A DNA stretch of 64,000 nucleotides from Flaccisagitta enflata (Eukaryota; Chaetognatha; Sagittoidea; Aphragmophora): positions 5,084,001 to 5,148,000 of the forward strand of contig OZ231128.1 of the NCBI GenBank assembly GCA_965153355.1. The letters are read 5' to 3'. Positions within the stretch are counted from its first letter, which is position 1. Every line of letters begins with the position of its first letter. Shown piece after piece: positions 43,108 through 52,554 of this stretch. The position numbers were made by a program, and so were the translations under genes. Below the pieces are notes generated by a model. That model was not told the origin of the DNA, ran no database searches, and worked only from the letters and a program-made list of their open reading frames with translations.

Positions 43108-43235
43108 TAACATTGCTTGCTCAAGTTCGCTGATAGGCGATGATCACTGTACTCTGTCCAATTGACTTTATCAGGAGTTTTCTTATTTACAGGCATGCCT
43201 GATTGTTCGGTACCTGCGAGTGGAATATTTTCATC

Positions 43236-44441
43236 TCAGTTTTCACTTCTTATTGAATATTTGTGCGCGATATTCTCGATTATTTGGTCTTCCACGTGGT
43301 CGCACGCCCGAAACGCTTTAAGCGCGTGGGAATCATTGGAGCCGGAGGCGTCAATCCTACCTCCTTTGGCTTTTTCGGCGCTGCTTTGGCTGCCGACTTC
43401 AATCGCTGCGCTATTCATTAACCTACAGGTAGGATCATTTTCCGAATGCATTCTTTTTGTGTATGAATGTTTGTCGACTAGTGATTTGATAGTGCACTCA
43501 TTCACGTAGTATGTTTTTGATTTGGCGCCTTTTTCAACTTTAGAAGCATTATTTATTTTGGCCTTTTCATTTCTTATTTGTCTGAATGCTTCTTGTATGT
43601 CATGATAATCAAATGCCATGACCGATCTGTGATTTATGGTGTCAGTACATGGTTTCAATTCACCAAGTGGTGTACCATTTTTCATTAACAGCTTTTGGTC
43701 TGTTTTTTTCTCGATTGTTATAACAATTTCTTTTTCTGGTGACCATACTATCATCGATGGAATGTATATGTCATCGTTGTCATTGTCGTATAGTGATAAC
43801 AATGATTGCTTTTCATGTTTTGTTGGTTTCAGATCACATCTGCTTATGATATCTGTTGTGCTGTTTGGTTTCAATATGCAATCTTGCTTTGACCTTATCC
43901 AATTTATCCGCGTGTTATCACTGCGGATTTCATTGTTAGATTTTGCTTGGTCAATTCTGTTATGCAAGAACTCATCTGATGTGCTTTCATTGTTTGCAGT
44001 TTTCATTGATCTTTGATCAACATAGAATTTTTCATTTTTGGTATTAATTGATAAATTCAATTTTGGGTCCCTTAATAGGTCTACGCCTATTATAGGTGCC
44101 TTAGTTTTGCATAGGTAGAATTTCAAGTTCACTGCAACGTTACCAACATTAATTTTCAATGATACAGTCTTTCTTAAAATCTGTATTGACTTGCCATCAA
44201 ATGATCTTATTTTGATATTCTTTCTTAGATTGGTGGTTTTACCATATCTTTTCCATGAGTGTGAGATAAGGCTTAAGTCTGCCGCTGTATCAATGAAAGC
44301 ACATAGTATTCTTCCTTCCACATATCCACTCACATAATATTTCCCTGATAAATCATCTATTGTATTGATTGTTACCGTTTTCCGTTTCGTGTCCGTTTCT
44401 GTTTTCTTTTTGATCTGTCCTGAATCTTTGCTTGCAGCTAG
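43236..44441 (-). CDS. Retroviral-type aspartic protease segment
   Basis: 365 codons from GTG 44333; the frame is open upstream to the TGA at 44444-44442. The active site is ILCAFIDTAADLSLISHSW: the expected D-T/S-G is D-T-A. The second conserved block is APIIGVDLLRDPKLNLSI. A long hydrophilic C-terminal extension follows. In-frame TGA at 43238-43236, after which coding-like sequence continues for about 40 codons to the poly(A) frameshift. It would process the Gag/Pol polyprotein. Confidence 0.65.
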   Translation of the reverse strand, partial: LAASKDSGQIKKKTETDTKRKTVTINTIDDLSGKYYVSGYVEGRILCAFIDTAADLSLISHSWKRYGKTTNLRKNIKIRSFDGKSIQILRKTVSLKINVGNVAVNLKFYLCKTKAPIIGVDLLRDPKLNLSINTKNEKFYVDQRSMKTANNESTSDEFLHNRIDQAKSNNEIRSDNTRINWIRSKQDCILKPNSTTDIISRCDLKPTKHEKQSLLSLYDNDNDDIYIPSMIVWSPEKEIVITIEKKTDQKLLMKNGTPLGELKPCTDTINHRSVMAFDYHDIQEAFRQIRNEKAKINNASKVEKGAKSKTYYVNECTIKSLVDKHSYTKRMHSENDPTCRLMNSAAIEVGSQSSAEKAKGGRIDASGSNDSHALKAFRACDHVEDQIIENIAHKYSIRSEN

Positions 44442-44444
44442 TCA
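44438..44444 (-). promoter_or_regulatory. UGA-CUA-G stop-codon context at the Gag-Pol junction
   Basis: The TGA that separates the zinc-finger segment from the protease frame is followed directly by CTAG, and both sides share one frame. UGA CUA (G) is the known leaky context used for translational readthrough in alphaviruses, some plant viruses and a few cellular mRNAs. Position and frame suit controlled Pol synthesis. Not tested. Confidence 0.5.
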
Positions 44445-44579
44445 TCTTTTGCTAGCATGCTCGCTGAGAATTTGCAAGCATTCTCGCCTCTCTTCCGGGC
44501 GTTTGTTACAGTTGAATGCATAGTGCCTATTTTCATTTTCATCAAACTCTTTCTCACAGAACGGACATGACCTGTCATA
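44445..44579 (-). CDS. Nucleocapsid-like zinc finger segment
   Basis: 45 codons in the protease frame, joined to the Gag ORF by a one-base frameshift near 44578. The motif is SCPFCEKEFDENENRHYAFN + C (CX2CX10HX4C). The Gag ORF just upstream, in its own frame, has GCTGCLSREHALTDLIC (CX2CX4HX6C). Paired Cys/His fingers before the protease are usual for the nucleocapsid part of retroelement Gags. Confidence 0.55.
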
Positions 44580-45870
44580 ACTCGCCGCAGATTAAATCTG
44601 TCAAGGCGTGCTCTCTGGAAAGGCAACCTGTGCAACCATTGAGCCCAAATTCTTTCATTTTCTTTCTTGTGGATTCCTCTTTAGATGGGCCGTAATTTCC
44701 ATTTGATCTGCCATTATTCGCAGCGGCAACTCCTCTGCCTCTGCCACGACCTCTGTTTTGGAATCTCACTGTTTTTCCTGATCTGTGGCTTGAGTTGCTT
44801 CTTGATCTAGATGAGTAGCGTGATCCAGAGCTGGGTCTCGATCTCGAGCTACCCCGTGATCTCGAGCTGAATCTTGAGCTTGACCGTGACCCTGCCCTAG
44901 ATCCACTTCTTGATCTCGAGAATCTTTTTGATCCATAGCTGGATGATCTGTTTCGGCTCATTGATCTCGATCTGCCGAATTGAGTCCTATCGGCCGAGGC
45001 TACAGACCTTTGGCCTTGGCCTCTAAATATCAGGCCTCTGCCTCTTGCGCGGCCTCGGAAATTTCCCGATTGACCTCTACCGAATGATCCGTTATTTCTT
45101 GCGTTATTCATTGATCTGCTCTGGAAGTTATTTCTGTTGTATCTTCCAAAGCCCCGTCTGTTGTTGTTGTTGTTAAATTGCTGGTTGCCACGGCCTCTAC
45201 TTGCAATTTCTTTTCTTCTTGCTGCTTCCATTTTCAGATTTTTAGCCATTTTGCTTGCATATTCTCTTACGTCTGCAAGTGATCTCTCTTCGCCGTAATC
45301 ATGGTATCTTACTTTTTCTCTCAGTTCATCGCTGTGGATACCATCTACGAAAGCTTCGACGGACTCGTCGATCGGTCTGTCCAATTCGGAATGGACTGCA
45401 ACATGTTTCTCATAGTATGTCTCTATCGAGTCGGACGGGAGTTGACAGTGCCACCGGGCCACCAACAAGGTATGTTGGTAAATATTAGGCCACTGTGTGG
45501 TGATGAAGATTTCACTGAAGTGTCTGAATGAGCGAAATGTGCAAGTGAGTTTTAGCATGCCTTCAAGTGTATGGTTGTAGCCCTCTGCCATGGTGTTGAA
45601 GACTGCTATGATTGTATACATTCTGATCTTGTCATTGCCTGCTAATTTCATAGTGTGGATGAATTCTCTTATCATCCTTTTGAAGTGTAGAATCTCATCT
45701 TTTCCTTTTGGAGTTTTGAAAGTGATTTTCTCACAAGCTTTCATTAAATAACGGTATTGTGGCATATCTGTTGACCCACCACAGATGTCACCATCAGTTT
45801 TATGCAAAATGCCGATTTTGCTTTGATCATGCCACTCTGAAGTTTGGGGGCGGTATTTACGTGTGTACAA
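44575..45870 (-). CDS. gag: Gag capsid-like region and RGG/RS-rich nucleic-acid-binding region
   Basis: 431-codon frame; the first ~21 residues derive from the foldback insertion, and native sequence resumes at about 45806. Residues 40-215 show the Gag capsid pattern, with HTMKLAGNDKIRMYTIIAVF and SIETYYEKHVAVHSELDRPI plus VEAFVDGIHSDELREKVRYH, as in Ty3/gypsy retrotrans_gag. Residues 230-300 are Asn/Gly/Arg-rich (RGRGNQQFNNNNNRRGFGRY). Residues 300-380 are an SR repeat region (SRSGSRAGSRSSSRFSSRS). A zinc knuckle ends it. It packages element RNA. A frameshift precedes the second finger. Confidence 0.7.
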   Translation of the reverse strand: MYTRKYRPQTSEWHDQSKIGILHKTDGDICGGSTDMPQYRYLMKACEKITFKTPKGKDEILHFKRMIREFIHTMKLAGNDKIRMYTIIAVFNTMAEGYNHTLEGMLKLTCTFRSFRHFSEIFITTQWPNIYQHTLLVARWHCQLPSDSIETYYEKHVAVHSELDRPIDESVEAFVDGIHSDELREKVRYHDYGEERSLADVREYASKMAKNLKMEAARRKEIASRGRGNQQFNNNNNRRGFGRYNRNNFQSRSMNNARNNGSFGRGQSGNFRGRARGRGLIFRGQGQRSVASADRTQFGRSRSMSRNRSSSYGSKRFSRSRSGSRAGSRSSSRFSSRSRGSSRSRPSSGSRYSSRSRSNSSHRSGKTVRFQNRGRGRGRGVAAANNGRSNGNYGPSKEESTRKKMKEFGLNGCTGCLSREHALTDLICGEL

Positions 45871-48800
45871 TGGGAAAAAAGCCTCAGAAGGCTTAGGGGA
45901 GTTGCCCAGAGACTACAAAAACTCAACAAAGTTGACATATTCAGCCTCAAAATGAGCAAAATTGAATTACCACCCTCATACTCAAAAATTTCAAATTTCC
46001 TTCTTAATTTCAACATTAAGCACATTTTTTGGGCTTGTTGGATAGAAAAAAAATATATGGAGGTGACCATGGAGGTGGGTGGGAGCGGTGCCCCATGGGA
46101 GTACCGTAGCGGCACCAAATTGGACAAATTGCAGGGCCAGCTAATGGAGGTGGTCTCAAAAAATGACGAAAATGGCCACCATTGATTTTGGGGCAAGAAT
46201 GTATCCCAACATGACATATTCTGCCCAAAAAATGGTATTTTTCATCAATTTTGGGCAAAAAAATGCCAAATAACAGTCCTACCGATTGTTGTGAGTTTAG
46301 GTCCCTGACACCATCAACTTCAATTGCTTATAGCTTCTTAACAAAAAAGGTTGGAAAAACGCGATTGGCGGCATTTGAAAGAGCTGAAAAAATCCTTTCC
46401 AAACGGCACAAATTTTGTCTAAATTGTTTCATAAACAGCGGTACAGTGATCTCTCAAAGTACAGCAAATTCTATTTTTTAAGCTGTTTCACAACCATCAA
46501 CTTTGATTGCTTATAGCTTCTAAACGAAAAAAGTTGGAAAAACGCGGTTGGCGGCATTTGAAAGAGCTGAAAAAATCCTTTCAGAACAGCACAAATTTTG
46601 TCCAAATTGGTCAATAAACAGCAGTACAGTGATCTCTCAAAGTACAGTGAATTTTGAATATACAGTTCTCTCACCACCATCAACTCTGATTGCTTATAGC
46701 TCCTATACAAAAGAAGTTAGAAAAACGTGGTTGGCAGCATTTGAAAGAGATGGAAAATCCTTTCAGAATAGCATGAATTTTGTCCAAATTGATTGATAAA
46801 CAACTGTACAGTGATCTCTCAAAGTACAGCTTTTTTTTTCTTTCGCCACCAACAACTTTGATTGCTTATGGCTTCTGAGCTAGACAAGTGACGCGTGGTC
46901 ACAATATTGTTGCGGACGGATGGGCAGGGGCATCCATCCCCCAGCCTTACCACAATCCCACCCCCAACCACCCTCCAACACACTCAGACCACTGCTCTGT
47001 ATCTCCACCGTGTACTTCAAACTAGGAGAACTGCCACTTTTATGACGGTTTCACATATGCAGAAATTTCTCCTCCTCCTTCTTCTCCTTCTCTGTACCCA
47101 CCCCCCCTTGAAGTCCAAATCCTAGCCTTGAGGCTCAAATCCAAGCCTCAGGGCTCAAATCCCAGCCTCAAGGCTCAAATCCCAGCTCTGAAGCTCAAAT
47201 CCCAGCCTCAAAGCTTAAATCCCAGCCTCTAAGCCCCATTCCCACCATCAAGGCTCAAATCCCAGCCAGGAAGCTGTAATCCTAGTCTTGAGGCCCAAAT
47301 CCTAGTCTGGAGGCCTGAATCCTAGTCTCGAGGCCCAAATCCCAGTCCCAAGGCCTGAATCATAGTCTCGAGGCCTGAATCCCAGCCTCAAAGCTCAAAT
47401 CCTAGCATTGAGGCCCAAATCCCAACCATGAAGCTCAAATCCCAGCCTCAAAGCTCAAATCCCAGCCTCCAGGCTCAAATTCCAGCCTCCAGGCTCAAAT
47501 CCCAGCCTACAGGATCAAATTCCAGCCTCCGGGTACCGCTAACCATCTAACGCTTTCGCTACTATTCATTTTTAAACTCAAGCGTGACAACTCGAGCGTG
47601 ACCAACAGACCGATGGACCAACGGACGGACAAAGCCTCTTGTGTGTCCGCAACTAAAAAGTTACAAGATCGCAGTTGGCGGCACTTGAAAGAGCTGAAAC
47701 AAGGCCGGATACACGGCTACCTCCCTCGCTTGCGGGAGCTGTATTTGAGGTCACTTGATCGCTTGGGCAGGAGCAGTGAGGCCAAAGACCACAAGAACCC
47801 CAAAAAAGTAAATTGTGATGGACCAACGGATAGATGGACCGACGGACCGACGGACGGACCAACAAAGCGGGGTGGAGTCACGTAGCATGCGACTTAAAAT
47901 ATTTTTTTAGAGTAGCATGGATTTTATCAAAATCGGTCATAAATGGTGGTACAAGTCCGCGACTTAAAATAGAGACTTCTTCAGAGGGATCTGACCAATT
48001 GCAAATATCCAATCAATTCTGACAAAAATAATGTCCATCAATCACTTTTTTGGCTGGGATTTGAGCTTCAGAACCGGGATTTGAGCCTTGAGGCTAGGAT
48101 TTGAGCCTTGAGGCTTCAATTTGAGCCTCAAGGCTAGGATTTTGACCCTAAGGGGGGGGGGGGGTACAGAGAAGGAGATGAAGAGGAGGAGGGGAAATTT
48201 CTGCATATGTGAAAGCATGGGTCATCAAACCTTGCCGGGGCAAAACGCATATTCATGATACTGCAATTGGGTGGCTGTGTCTGAGTGTGACAGAGAAAAA
48301 AGAAAAATGAGATGGGGCCTATGGCTGGGGGATGGATGCCCCTGCCCATCCGTCGGCTATAATACTGTGACCTCGCATCACTTGTTTAGCTCAGAATCCA
48401 TAAGCAATCAAAGTTGTTGGTGGCGAAAGAAAAAAAAAAGCTGTACTTTGAGAGATCACTGTACGGCTGTTTATCAATCAATTTGGACAAAATTCATGCT
48501 ATTCTGAAAGGATTTTTCCATCTCCCTCAAATGCTGCCAACCGCGTTTTTCAAACTTTTTTTGTATAGAGGCTATAAGCAATCAAAGTTGATGGTGGTGA
48601 GAGAACTGAATGTTCAAAATTCACTGTACTTTGAGAGATCACTGTACCGCTGTTTATTAACCAAATTGGACTGTTCTGAAAGGATTTTCAGCTTCCTCTT
48701 TCAAACCTGCCGCCAACATATACTTTTCGTTTTAGAAGCTATAAGCAATCAAAGAGATGATGGCTGTGGCTGGCCCAAAAATAGAATTTGCTGTACTGAA

Positions 48801-49186
48801 GATCACTATGCCGCTGAGCAATTTAGACCAAATTTATGCTGTTCTGAAAGGATTTTCAGCTGCGCCAGATGCCGCCAACATGCGTTTCCCCTTTGTTTAA
48901 ACTATAAGCAATTGAGTTGATGAGAATGTCAGAGACATAAACTCACAACAATGACAGAAGTTTTCCATTTTGGCATTTTGCCCAAAAGGTATGTGAAAGT
49001 ACCATTTTTTAGACAGGGAGTATGTAAATGTTTGGGGATGTACATTCTTGCCCCAAAATATCAATATTGAAACCATTTAAAATATCATTTTGAGATGACC
49101 ACCTGTTAGGCCTGGCTGGCAATTTGGGTGCCGCTGCACACGGCCACCCTCATGAAGCACCTCCCCACCCACCCATGGTCACCTCC
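45807..49186. mobile_element. 3.4-kb foldback insertion in gag with 34-bp direct repeats
   Basis: The same 34 bp (gacccaccacagatgtcacc and on to tatgca, one mismatch) lies at 45773-45806 and 49187-49220. The gag frame resumes correctly across them, so everything between is an insert. The arms 46060-47130 and 48130-49186 are inverted copies: 'aggtgaccatggaggtgggt' against its inverse at 49165-49186, plus three ~190-bp tandem units on each side. The centre holds GGGCAGCGG-family minisatellites and AGTCGC-family copies (47580-47660, 47694-47898). The 253 bp 45807-46059 lie outside the arms. Confidence 0.75.
46290..46860 (+). repeat. ~190-bp tandem repeat, three units (mirrored at 48400-48960)
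   Basis: Each unit runs 'gattgcttatagcttct', 'ggcggcatttgaaagagctg', 'aaatcctttcagaacagc', 'gtacagtgatctctcaaagt'. The inverse array on the right arm is more diverged and partly deleted. Confidence 0.8.
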
Positions 49187-50754
49187 GACCCACCACAGAT
49201 GTCACCATCTGTTTTATGCACTAATACTTTGCCTTCTAGAGGTTCTTCTAATCTTGGAAAAACTTCGTCTGCTTTCATCTCTGTTTCATTGTTTCTTACT
49301 ATTATGGTTTCTGGATTTGGCTTTCTACCCCTTCTTTTGGGTAATTTTGGGTCTGGTGCTTTGTTAGTTGGGTCTAAATCCTCATGTTCACTGGAATCCA
49401 CTAACCCATTGTCCTTATCTTTGTCTTTATCTTTGTCTTTATCCTTGTCCTCTGGGTTGCGAAGTGACCTTTTTGGTTTTATTGACTTTTTACTTTTACT
49501 AGTGGATTTGTGTTTATCCTTTGTAGCAGGTGCACAAGTGATTTGTCTCACATTAACCTCACGGGTTGATGGTGCTGCTGTGTATCGTTTGTGTTTGTTT
49601 TTCTTGTCTGATGTTACATTGGTATGTGATATAGATTTGATGGATTGATTTTTGATGAGTGGTCTGTTGTCTTTGCTTTCCATTTCGTCTGAATCACTAC
49701 TGCCGGTGTCACTTGTACTCTCGCTGCTCGTTTCACTATCTTCAGATTCACTACTTGAATCTTCGCTTTCCTCTGTTTTGCTACTGCCGGTTTCGCTTGT
49801 GGTACTTCCGGTTTCGCTACTTGTTTCACTGCTATCATTTGTGTCTGATGTTGTATTGGAGTCATCCGAGTCTGATGATGTGTTGCTGTCTGATGATATG
49901 GATGGGTTTGATAAATCAAACTCTTGATAATCAGTTTCTTCTCTTTGAGGATGTACTTCAGCTTTTACTCTCCTTGTGTTCTGTCTCTGATCATCAGATT
50001 TGGATGTTTGCTCCTTTTTTCCTGTATTGTCTGTTTTTGGTTCCTGTTGCGTTCCCATTTTCTCATGTTTGCCTTTTTGATCTTTTCTTTTTGCCTTATC
50101 ATTCTCGGGAGAATCATCTCTGCCTTTCGGCTGCTTTGATTCTTCCTTGCATGAGCTTTTTGATTTGTGTTTTGATTTAGATTTTGTGTCATTTTTCTCA
50201 TGCTTGTTTTCCACTATTTTTAATCCTTTTAGGCTCAAGGACCGGCTATTCGGTGCGTCACCGCCATGTTCTTCGTGCTGTTTTGGCGGGATTGTGGATT
50301 TTGAACTGACAGCGTCAGCCGTTTTACTTCCGGCTGCGCAGCTGTCTTCATTATCTGTCGCGGCGGGATTATTTACTTCCGCGGCGCTATCATAAGTGTT
50401 TTTCCTTGAACGGATGGAACCTTCGCGTCTAATTGTCGTGCTCAGCTGAGTATTACTGTATCGTGAATCTTTTGATGTGTCTCTTGAGCTAGACGGCATG
50501 TTTGTGTTATGGCTGCGCGAGCTCATTCGGCTCTGTCTTCCTGACATTTCATGATTGTAATTTTGATAATTTGGATTCATGCCCGAATTATGTGGCATTT
50601 GCCATCCGAATGGGATTTGCGGGCCACCTTGCCAATTTTGTCCCATATTCATACTATGCATCATTGGGTTGTGATTAGATGGATGATTCATGGCTTGATT
50701 TATGTTTGGCATGTATGGACTGAACATCGGATATGAGACCATGTTGCGTGACAT
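49150..50754 (-). CDS. Gag polyprotein segment: Asn/Met-rich head, Ser/Thr/Glu-rich tail
   Basis: 534 codons from ATG 50754. The native part ends near 49187, where the foldback insertion begins; the last ~12 residues are insert-encoded. The N-terminal 70 residues are Met/Asn/Pro-rich (HNPMMHSMNMGQNWQGGPQI). The middle is Ser/Lys-rich, with an acidic Ser/Thr/Glu block (SSETSSETGSTTSETGSSKT) and (KD)n. Near the end is a basic LPKRRGRKPNPE AT-hook-like motif. It is intrinsically disordered in composition. The frame is open upstream of the ATG across an in-frame TAA (50757-50755) for about 75 further coding-like codons that overlap the previous ORF's end. Confidence 0.55.
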   Translation of the reverse strand: MSRNMVSYPMFSPYMPNINQAMNHPSNHNPMMHSMNMGQNWQGGPQIPFGWQMPHNSGMNPNYQNYNHEMSGRQSRMSSRSHNTNMPSSSRDTSKDSRYSNTQLSTTIRREGSIRSRKNTYDSAAEVNNPAATDNEDSCAAGSKTADAVSSKSTIPPKQHEEHGGDAPNSRSLSLKGLKIVENKHEKNDTKSKSKHKSKSSCKEESKQPKGRDDSPENDKAKRKDQKGKHEKMGTQQEPKTDNTGKKEQTSKSDDQRQNTRRVKAEVHPQREETDYQEFDLSNPSISSDSNTSSDSDDSNTTSDTNDSSETSSETGSTTSETGSSKTEESEDSSSESEDSETSSESTSDTGSSDSDEMESKDNRPLIKNQSIKSISHTNVTSDKKNKHKRYTAAPSTREVNVRQITCAPATKDKHKSTSKSKKSIKPKRSLRNPEDKDKDKDKDKDKDNGLVDSSEHEDLDPTNKAPDPKLPKRRGRKPNPETIIVRNNETEMKADEVFPRLEEPLEGKVLVHKTDGDICGGSEVTMGGWGGAS

Positions 50755-50944
50755 TTATAGATTCATGTTTCTTAAACTGTTTTGTGAATCATGTGCTGAT
50801 GATTTTCTGTCATTCATGCTCCTTTTCCCTTCTTTTGCTCTCCTTTTACTATGTTTGGTGTGATCAGTCCTTTCTTTCCTGGTCATTCTAGATGAATCAG
50901 GTGGTAGTGGATCATTCGCATCGCTTTCATTTTCATTCTTAGAT

Positions 50945-52477
50945 TCACTTGCTAATTTTAATAATGCGGTGTGTTGTTTTACCTTTCATGACAGGCTGAT
51001 TCGGTACCGAGCTGTCTGCGGGTTTAACTTCATTACTCTTTGCGTCTCTATCGTCGCCTGGGGATTGTCTACGGCGGCGATCGGATTTAGCAGACGCTCG
51101 CTCATTTTCATCATTCTTCTGCTTGGAACGACTGGATCTACGCTCACTTCGTTCGTCTTCGTTTTTGGATCTTACGGAACGCTCACTTCGTTCGTCCTCG
51201 TATTTGGATCGATCGGACCGCTCACTTCGTCCGGAATGTTTCTTGGATCTCTCGGACTCATGCTCACTTCGCTTCGCTCCGCCCTTAGACGGATTTGAGG
51301 TAAGCGACAGATCATTCAGCTTCTCAGACTTTTTACTAATGTCTTTTGAACTTTTCTTAGATTTCTTTGAATGTTTCTTTTTGCTGTTTTTCCCACTCTC
51401 ATCGTTGCTAGATGAATTTGAGTTTATAGTCCTCTCTTCAGAAACACTTTCCCTGGTCTCCTCGGCTCTATCTTTTAATTTTCTCTTCATTTTAAGTGTT
51501 TCTTTGTTTTCATTGTCATTGTGAGTGATCTCTTGCATAAGATCATCATTGTCATCTACGTGATATGACAATTTATCATCGGGTATCGTGTGAGTGTGTG
51601 TGGGAATGTTGGAGGAATGAGCTTGGTTTTCGCCCTTGTTTTTGTTTCTCTCACTCATGGTGTTATGTTTTTGCAAGCTCATTTCTCTGATTGGACATTC
51701 ATCTTCACTATTCAATTTTAACCCATAAGGATCTTGTGCACTTTCACCTTTGGATTCATTATACTCAGTGGGATGTGTTTGGCCTTGATCAACTGTATCG
51801 TCATCAATATCGCTCACAAACCTGTCAGTGCCATCATCATTGCTACTGACGTTTGTTTCATTTTGTTCAGTTGTGTTGCTTGGTTCATTCGTATGTGGCT
51901 TTGCTTTTTCAAGAGTTGCGTCATCGTCGTGGCGACTCGTGACGGCTACGGTATCGCTCTTAGACGATTCAGCCTCCTCATTTGAATCTTCTGATTCTTC
52001 CAGCGGACTGATTTCATCCGGATAATTAATAGCTCGTGACTCGCACATGACCGTGACCTCCTTTATGAGCTTTCTCAGGTCTTTCATTAGAAAGCATTCT
52101 CTATTGGTCATTTCTTCCATTGCTATTATTCTTTTGTGAATGTGGTGTATCAGCCTTTCCTTGATTCTAGTTTTGTCTTTTTCTTCTTCTTGGGCTGTTT
52201 CACCGTCTCGCAACTTTTGCCTTAATTTGGCTATGTCGCGTCTCAACTCCTTCAGTACTCTGACTGATTCACTCAACTCGTTGGCGCTGTTTTTGTTTTG
52301 ATTATATTTATGCTCAGCTGCATCTTTCTCTAATTGTATGGCCTGTATTTGCATTTTTAGAGACTCCATTGCCTCTTTTGCTGATGTGCATTCGGTTTTC
52401 TTATCTTCTAATTCTTTCTTTGCGTCATCATGGCGCTTTTGCAGTTTTTTCAGTTGCGTCTCGAGTTCTGTAACCAT
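50945..52477 (-). CDS. Gag polyprotein segment: coiled coil plus Ser/Arg/Lys-rich region
   Basis: 510 codons. Residues 1-125 continue the heptad pattern of the preceding ORF (ETQLKKLQKRHDDAKKELED). The middle is acidic and Asn/Thr-rich. The C-terminal 150 residues are SxKKSKK and ERSERS repeats. The frame is open a further 17 codons upstream of the ATG to TAA. The 742-codon ORF ends in a different frame 80 nt away, with coiled-coil coding visible across the gap in the third frame. A frameshift near 50975 joins it to the next segment. Confidence 0.55.
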   Translation of the reverse strand: MVTELETQLKKLQKRHDDAKKELEDKKTECTSAKEAMESLKMQIQAIQLEKDAAEHKYNQNKNSANELSESVRVLKELRRDIAKLRQKLRDGETAQEEEKDKTRIKERLIHHIHKRIIAMEEMTNRECFLMKDLRKLIKEVTVMCESRAINYPDEISPLEESEDSNEEAESSKSDTVAVTSRHDDDATLEKAKPHTNEPSNTTEQNETNVSSNDDGTDRFVSDIDDDTVDQGQTHPTEYNESKGESAQDPYGLKLNSEDECPIREMSLQKHNTMSERNKNKGENQAHSSNIPTHTHTIPDDKLSYHVDDNDDLMQEITHNDNENKETLKMKRKLKDRAEETRESVSEERTINSNSSSNDESGKNSKKKHSKKSKKSSKDISKKSEKLNDLSLTSNPSKGGAKRSEHESERSKKHSGRSERSDRSKYEDERSERSVRSKNEDERSERRSSRSKQKNDENERASAKSDRRRRQSPGDDRDAKSNEVKPADSSVPNQPVMKGKTTHRIIKISK

Positions 52478-52554
52478 CTCTTCTGCGGCTTCTGTGGCGG
52501 ATTTTTGCTCATCGAGTTCTTTTTCTTGTTACGCCCATCTGATGCGATATACTT

